Assembly (NCBI GenBank): GCA_030667205.1 | Contig: DAOUWH010000044.1 | Span: forward strand, 1 to 9,499 | DNA length: 9,499 nucleotides | Direction: 5' to 3' | Source: Nitrospirota bacterium | GTDB taxonomy: Bacteria > Nitrospirota > Thermodesulfovibrionia > Thermodesulfovibrionales > JdFR-86 | Shown: positions 5,683 to 9,499 of the stretch, one piece after another | Layout of the letters: each line of letters opens with the position of its first letter | Numbering within the stretch: position 1 is the first letter of the stretch | Made by a program: the position numbers and the translations under genes | The notes under the pieces: generated by a model | The model's database searches: none | Seen by the model: only the letters and a program-made list of their open reading frames with translations | What the model was told of the DNA's origin: nothing

Positions 5683-6741
5683 ATGGTAAGGACGTTATAC
5701 TGGGAAGACGGCGCGGCGATGATTCTGGACCAGACGAAGCTTCCCGACGAGCTTACGTATGTAAAATGCATCGACACCGACATGGTAGCCGAATGCATTA
5801 TAAACATGAGGATAAGGGGCGCCCCCGCAATCGGCATAGCCACGGCCATGGGCATAGCGCTCGGGGCGCAACCTATAAGGGCCGAGGGCTACGGGGACTT
5901 CGTGAAGGACCTCGAATCCGCCTATAAGACGTTGCTTGCGACCAGGCCCACGGCGGTCAACATCGAATGGGCCGTGGACAGGATGAAGTTTTTCCTCGAA
6001 AATCACAAGTCCGAACCGGTTGAGACGCTTAAAAAAATGCTTATCGAGGAGGCCGGGAAGGTACTCGAAGAAGACATAGAGATAAACAAGGCCATAGGGC
6101 GGTACGGGGTCGCTTTTATAAAGGACGGCGCCCGTATTCTAACCCACTGTAACGCCGGCGGCCTGGCCACCGGCGGCTACGGCACGGCCACGGCCCCCAT
6201 GCGCACTGCCCACGCCGAGGGCAAGAAGATACATGTCTACGCCGACGAGACGAGGCCCCTGCTTCAGGGCGCACGCCTTACGTCCTGGGAGCTTAAGGAG
6301 GACGGCATTCCCGTTACCCTCATCACCGACAACTGCGCCGGGGCCCTGATGAATAGGGGCGAGATAGACCTCGTCATAGTGGGCACCGACAGGACCGCCC
6401 GAAACGGCGACGTCGCAAATAAAATAGGCACTTACATGGTGGCGGTGCTCGCCAAGGAAAACGGGATACCGTTTTATGTGGCCGCCCCCACAAGCAGCAT
6501 TGACTTTTCCATGCCTTCAGGGGATATGATACCTATAGAGGAAAGGGCCCCCGAGGAGGTAACAATGGTGTACGGCAAGGTTTCCATAGCTCCGGAGGGC
6601 ATCAGCGTTAGAAACCTTGCATTTGACGTGACGCCCGCGAAATACGTGACCGCGATCATCACCGAGAAAGGAGTTTTTAGGCCCGAGGACCTTAAAAATC
6701 TCGACGAAGAGGGCGCGGACCTCGAAAAATTCAGGCTCTAA
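5683..6741 (+). CDS. mtnA: MtnA, S-methyl-5-thioribose-1-phosphate isomerase
   Basis: MtnA isomerises the aldose methylthioribose-1-phosphate to methylthioribulose-1-phosphate, a cytosolic step in recycling methylthioadenosine. The 352-residue length is typical. Visible marks are IRGAPAIGIA (44-53), the catalytic Cys156 in THCNAGGLATGGYGTA, the YADETRPLLQGARLT stretch (186-200), and the catalytic Asp236 in VGTDRTARNGDVANKIGTY. The C-terminal FDVTPAKYVTAIITEKGV also fits MtnA; the Cys and Asp separate it from the related eIF2B subunits and from ribose-1,5-bisphosphate isomerases. AAGGAG sits 5 bases before the ATG. No other methionine-salvage gene is in the window, so whether a full salvage path or a shunt operates is unknown. 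It lies in the middle of the operon, between the metal transporter and the polyprenyl synthase. Confidence 0.93.
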   Translation: MVRTLYWEDGAAMILDQTKLPDELTYVKCIDTDMVAECIINMRIRGAPAIGIATAMGIALGAQPIRAEGYGDFVKDLESAYKTLLATRPTAVNIEWAVDRMKFFLENHKSEPVETLKKMLIEEAGKVLEEDIEINKAIGRYGVAFIKDGARILTHCNAGGLATGGYGTATAPMRTAHAEGKKIHVYADETRPLLQGARLTSWELKEDGIPVTLITDNCAGALMNRGEIDLVIVGTDRTARNGDVANKIGTYMVAVLAKENGIPFYVAAPTSSIDFSMPSGDMIPIEERAPEEVTMVYGKVSIAPEGISVRNLAFDVTPAKYVTAIITEKGVFRPEDLKNLDEEGADLEKFRL

Positions 6742-6747
6742 TTAAAG

Positions 6748-7737
6748 ATGTTGAACAACAGGACCATAGATATAGGAAAAATTCTTGATGCCTACTCCGG
6801 CGAGCTTCGCCTCGTGGAGGAGCACCTTGAGGAAATGTTCAGCCACGACAACCCCCTGGTGCAGGACATCGGAAAACATCTCCTCGAAAGCGGGGGCAAG
6901 AGGCTGAGGCCCCTGTTCCTGCTTTTGAGCGCCAGAATTTCCGGCTACAACGGCGGACGGAACCACATCGCCCTTGCCGCATTAGTGGAGGTCATACACA
7001 CAGCCTCGCTCCTGCATGACGACGTGGTCGACGGGGCCGAACTCAGGCGGGGCAACCCCTCGGCCAACGCGATATGGGGGAATTCCGCTGTCGTGCTCGC
7101 CGGAGACTACCTGTACTCCAACGCCCTGAAGTACGCGCTTACTTTCGCGGAACTGGGAATAATCAGGGCCTTTTCGTCCGCGATAACGCGGATGACCGAA
7201 GGCGAGCTCATGCAGATGAAGAAATCAAGAGACGTATCCATCACAGAGGAAGAATACGTCCGCATAGTGTCGGCGAAGACCGGCGCCCTGTTCTCCGAGG
7301 CCTGCAGGGTAGGGGCCATACTCGGCGGCGTCTCACGGGAGCAGGAAGAGGCCCTTGCCGGCTACGGCATGAACGTGGGCATCGCGTTTCAGATGATGGA
7401 CGACATACTGGATTACATGGCCGACGAGGGAGAGCTCGGAAAGAAGCTCGGCAAGGACCTCGAAGAAGGCAAGATCACGCTCCCGATTATCCTTCTTCTG
7501 AGGGCGGCGACTCCCGGAGAACAGGAAGAGGTCAAGTCGATCGTGGCCAGTCTTTCGGACGACGGCCTCGGAAGGATATCCGACCTCATCACGCGGTATG
7601 ACGTCATCGAGGAGTCCCTCGGCCGCGCGGAGGCCATTGTCGAGGAGGCCAAGGCCGGTCTTGCGGCGCTGCCCGCTTCGGAGGAGCAGGGCCTGATGAT
7701 GGAGATTGCGGATTACGCCCTTCGCAGGGAAAAGTAA
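6748..7737 (+). CDS. ispB: Long-chain polyprenyl diphosphate synthase (IspB/HepT-like)
   Basis: This trans-prenyltransferase extends allylic diphosphates with isopentenyl diphosphate. The 329 residues contain GGKRLRP (49-55), the first Asp-rich motif DDVVD (91-95) in HTASLLHDDVVDGAELRRG, and the second DDILD (218-222) in FQMMDDILDYM, followed by GKKLGKDLEEGKITLPI. The residues 4 and 5 before the first motif are small (S87, A86). This is the pattern of synthases making long C35-C50 chains rather than farnesyl or geranylgeranyl products, which usually have an aromatic residue there. Overall it resembles octaprenyl diphosphate synthase. A likely product use is the menaquinone tail, since mqnD is nearby. 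The ATG lies 6 bases after mtnA with only a weak AAAG upstream. Its stop overlaps the next start (TAATG). The exact chain length, hence the symbol, is uncertain. Confidence 0.9.
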   Translation: MLNNRTIDIGKILDAYSGELRLVEEHLEEMFSHDNPLVQDIGKHLLESGGKRLRPLFLLLSARISGYNGGRNHIALAALVEVIHTASLLHDDVVDGAELRRGNPSANAIWGNSAVVLAGDYLYSNALKYALTFAELGIIRAFSSAITRMTEGELMQMKKSRDVSITEEEYVRIVSAKTGALFSEACRVGAILGGVSREQEEALAGYGMNVGIAFQMMDDILDYMADEGELGKKLGKDLEEGKITLPIILLLRAATPGEQEEVKSIVASLSDDGLGRISDLITRYDVIEESLGRAEAIVEEAKAGLAALPASEEQGLMMEIADYALRREK

Positions 7738-8246
7738 TGCACCCGCTTGTGAAGCTTGCAAAAGAGGCAGTCGAGGTCTGCATCGGGGACGGCCATGTCC
7801 TGGACACCCCGGAGGAGCTTGACGAGGAGATGAGGCAGAAGGCGGGTGTGTTCATCTGCCTCAAAAAGCACGGCGAGCTCAGAGGGTGCATCGGCACCAT
7901 AAGCCCCGTGACCGAGTGCCTCGCCTCCGAGATAATACGAAACGCCATATCCGCATCGTCCGAGGACCCGAGGTTCTCCCCTGTGAGCAAGGACGAACTC
8001 GACGGCATCGAGTACACCGTGGATGTGCTTTATCCCCCGGAGCCTATCCTGGACCCGGAAGAGCTCGACCCCAAAAGGTACGGCGTTATCGTTAGCAAGG
8101 GCATAAGGAGGGGGCTCCTCCTTCCGGACCTCGAGGGCGTGGACACCGTGGAGCAGCAACTCGACATCGCCATGCAGAAGGCGGGCATCGAACCTGACGA
8201 GGAAGACATCGAGATCCAGCGCTTCAAGGTCCAGAGGTATACGTAG
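7737..8246 (+). CDS. AMMECR1-domain protein (AmmeMemoRadiSam system protein A type)
   Basis: The 169-residue protein is almost wholly one AMMECR1 domain, recognised by GVFICLKKHGELRGCIGTI (37-55), which includes the family's LRGCIG motif, by SSEDPRFSPV (74-83), and by YGVIVSKGIRRGLLLPDLEGVDT (115-137). Bacterial members often occur with a MEMO-like protein and a radical SAM enzyme. Neither partner is in this window, so it is alone here or the partners are elsewhere. The biochemical function of the family is not well established. Conserved Cys51 in the LRGCIG motif is the most likely functional residue. The start shares a base with the stop of the polyprenyl synthase gene, and AGGGA lies 6 bases upstream. 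It is the last gene of the operon and converges on moaC with 18 bases between them. Confidence 0.9.
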   Translation: MHPLVKLAKEAVEVCIGDGHVLDTPEELDEEMRQKAGVFICLKKHGELRGCIGTISPVTECLASEIIRNAISASSEDPRFSPVSKDELDGIEYTVDVLYPPEPILDPEELDPKRYGVIVSKGIRRGLLLPDLEGVDTVEQQLDIAMQKAGIEPDEEDIEIQRFKVQRYT

Positions 8247-8264
8247 ACTCGCCCGGTTAACCGC

Positions 8265-8741
8265 TTACGCCCTCTTGTACTCCCCGCTTCTCCCGCCTTT
8301 TTTTTCAATTAGCATAATCTCGGAGATGGTCATCTCCCTGTCCACGGCCTTGCACATATCGTAAATGGTGAGAGCCGCGGCGGCGGCAGCGGTGAGGGCC
8401 TCCATCTCAACCCCTGTCTGACCCGCACAAACGACTTTGGAGGTTATGAGTACCCTGCCCTTGCTCGGCTGGGGTTTGAGGTCCACCTCTACCGAGGTGA
8501 GGTTAAGCAGGTGGCACAGGGGTATCAACTCCGGTGTCTTCTTGGCGGCCATGATGCCTGCCACCCTGGCCGTGGCGAGCACGTCGCCTTTGGGCGCACG
8601 GCCTTCTTTTATCAGTTTGAGGGTCTGTTTTTTCATGTAGACCGCGCCGGAGGCCCGTGCCTCTCTCCGGGTCGAAGGCTTTGAGCTTACGTCTACCATC
8701 CGGGCCTGGCCCTTCCGGTCAAGGTGCGTGAGCCTGGGCAT
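8265..8741 (-). CDS. moaC: MoaC, cyclic pyranopterin monophosphate synthase
   Basis: MoaC turns the cyclic 3',8-cH2GTP made by MoaA into cyclic pyranopterin monophosphate, an early step of molybdenum cofactor synthesis. The 158-residue length is standard and forms a hexamer in known members. Motifs run in order: THLDRKGQARMVDVS (5-19), KGDVLATARVAGIMAAK (51-67), ELIPLCHLL (71-79), GVEMEALTA (110-118) and LTIYDMCKAVDREM (124-137). The residues known to matter in the E. coli enzyme are present at the same numbers: K51, H77, E112, E114, D128 and K131. One change is CHLL in place of the usual CHPL (L78 for Pro). The ATG shares a base with the stop of the upstream ybgF/cpoB gene (TAATG), and only a weak GAG-like ribosome site is visible, so translation is probably coupled. 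Confidence 0.95.
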   Translation of the reverse strand: MPRLTHLDRKGQARMVDVSSKPSTRREARASGAVYMKKQTLKLIKEGRAPKGDVLATARVAGIMAAKKTPELIPLCHLLNLTSVEVDLKPQPSKGRVLITSKVVCAGQTGVEMEALTAAAAAALTIYDMCKAVDREMTISEIMLIEKKGGRSGEYKRA

Positions 8742-9499
8742 TATTTTTTCTCGGGGGGGCCAGACGTATTGGAGGATTCGGGTCCCTCAAGCGTGGAGAG
8801 CCTTTCACCTGCGGTCTTGGCCTGTTCGGAGGCGGGGTACTTCTCTATCACTTCCCTGAGGATACCCCTTGCGGCCTTATTGTCGCCCAGTTCGATGAAG
8901 GCGAGTCCCTGTTTCAGGATGGCCGACGGGACCTTGCTGTGCTTTTTATGTTTCTGGAGGAGGTCCTCGTAGGCCAGTATTGCGTCGTCGTAGTCCTTCT
9001 CGGCGTAGTATGTCTCGGCGATCCAGAACTGGGCATTGCCCGCGAGGGTATGCTTGGGATACTTCAGTATAAAGGCCTCCATCATCTCCCTGGCCTCTTT
9101 GTGCTTTCCTTCCCTGAAGGTATTGAGGGCCGCTTCGTAGACCTCTTCGGGGGTGGCCTCTTTTGGCGGGGCCTCCTCCGGCCCTGCGGGTATCAAAGCC
9201 TCTAGTGCGGGGAGCTTTTCCTTGATGGCCGCAAGCTCGGCCTCGATGCTCTCGATCCTCTCTATCAGCTTCCGGGCCTCTTCCTTGTTGAGGCCGGGTG
9301 TCGCGGTATCGACCCTGGCCTTCATCAGGTCGACCTCGGCGGAGGTGTCCTTTACGAACTTGTCCATATAGTATTTGCTCTCTTCGAACCTGCCCGTCAT
9401 CACCTGCACGTCCCGGAGGAGTTCCGAAATCTGCGCCATGATGTCGGCCTGGGTCTGCCGGACCTGTGCGATGGATTCCTCGGAGGGCAGTTTCTCTAT
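8741..9499 (-). CDS. cpoB: Tol-Pal system protein YbgF/CpoB, C-terminal part (5' end outside window)
   Basis: The reverse frame is open to the window edge: 20 codons precede the first ATG at 9439, so that Met is probably internal and the signal peptide lies outside. The visible part starts with a heptad-rich coiled-coil region, interrupted by a short break (through about LIERIESIEAELAAIKEKL), then a Pro/Glu-rich linker (PAGPEEAPPKEATPEE). The three-repeat TPR domain typical of YbgF follows: a YEAALNTFREGKHKEA helix pair, then NAQFWIAETYYAEKDYDDAI and LKQGLAFIELGDNKAA, each ending near a YP or KH turn. YbgF/CpoB is a periplasmic protein that links Tol-Pal outer-membrane constriction with peptidoglycan synthesis at division. 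The tail SSNTSGPPEKK is unstructured. In many genomes tolB and pal precede it, which would place them just beyond this window. The overlap with moaC suggests cotranscription. Confidence 0.88.
   Translation of the reverse strand: MEKLPSEESIAQVRQTQADIMAQISELLRDVQVMTGRFEESKYYMDKFVKDTSAEVDLMKARVDTATPGLNKEEARKLIERIESIEAELAAIKEKLPALEALIPAGPEEAPPKEATPEEVYEAALNTFREGKHKEAREMMEAFILKYPKHTLAGNAQFWIAETYYAEKDYDDAILAYEDLLQKHKKHSKVPSAILKQGLAFIELGDNKAARGILREVIEKYPASEQAKTAGERLSTLEGPESSNTSGPPEKK

Noticed and set aside
8254..8263. CGGTTAACCG palindrome between the convergent operon end and moaC as a terminator
   Set aside because: A perfect 10-bp palindrome has no room for a loop and no T-run follows. It may be chance or a small protein-binding site.
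8741..9439. Complete ybgF gene starting at ATG 9439
   Set aside because: The frame stays open to the window edge with coiled-coil-compatible residues, and no signal peptide follows this Met, so the gene continues beyond the window.

Overview
The window looks like chromosome from a Gram-negative (diderm) bacterium, probably of the Desulfobacterota, Nitrospirota or a related deep lineage. Three things point there. A futalosine-pathway menaquinone gene (mqnD) occurs together with a Tol-Pal accessory gene (ybgF/cpoB). The core genes are GC-rich, with heavy use of AGG (Arg) and ATA (Ile) codons. The spaces between genes carry dispersed palindromic repeats (TGTCATTCC...GGAATGACA and TGTCATGCTGAA...CCCTGAA types) of a kind common in such genomes. 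The lineage is inferred from content, not shown by a marker gene.

Layout. (1) 1-547, minus: 5' part of mqnD, with a consensus-like promoter so close to the ATG that its mRNA is probably leaderless. (2) About 560-1990: an accessory-looking islet. It holds a nested inverted-repeat, MITE-like element (669-821), two small divergent XRE-family regulators (850-1263 minus; 1407-1778 plus) around a palindrome-rich AT-rich operator region, and a second type of dispersed repeat (1871-1940). (3) 1994-3034, plus: dinB, translesion DNA polymerase IV. (4) 3035-3169: a short gap with a third repeat copy. (5) 3170-8246, plus: five closely packed genes, almost certainly one operon: a soluble PRC-barrel/MgtE_N/CBS protein, an NRAMP-related metal transporter, mtnA, a long-chain polyprenyl diphosphate synthase and an AMMECR1-domain protein. 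Junctions are overlaps of 4 and 1 bases or gaps of 18 and 6. (6) 8265-9499, minus, convergent with the operon: moaC, overlapping the 3' end of ybgF/cpoB, whose 5' end lies beyond the window.

How the parts fit. The long-chain polyprenyl diphosphate synthase probably makes the menaquinone side chain, while MqnD (divergently transcribed about 6 kb away) makes its naphthoate head group. The first two operon genes are the most interesting pair. The soluble protein carries the cytosolic regulatory parts of an MgtE magnesium channel without its membrane pore. It is translationally coupled to an NRAMP-fold transporter whose metal-site motifs are not the canonical ones. Together they suggest a split, CBS-gated divalent-cation (possibly Mg2+) uptake system. 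The two XRE regulators and their operators look like a small switch, perhaps a phage or mobile-element remnant, but no other phage gene is visible.
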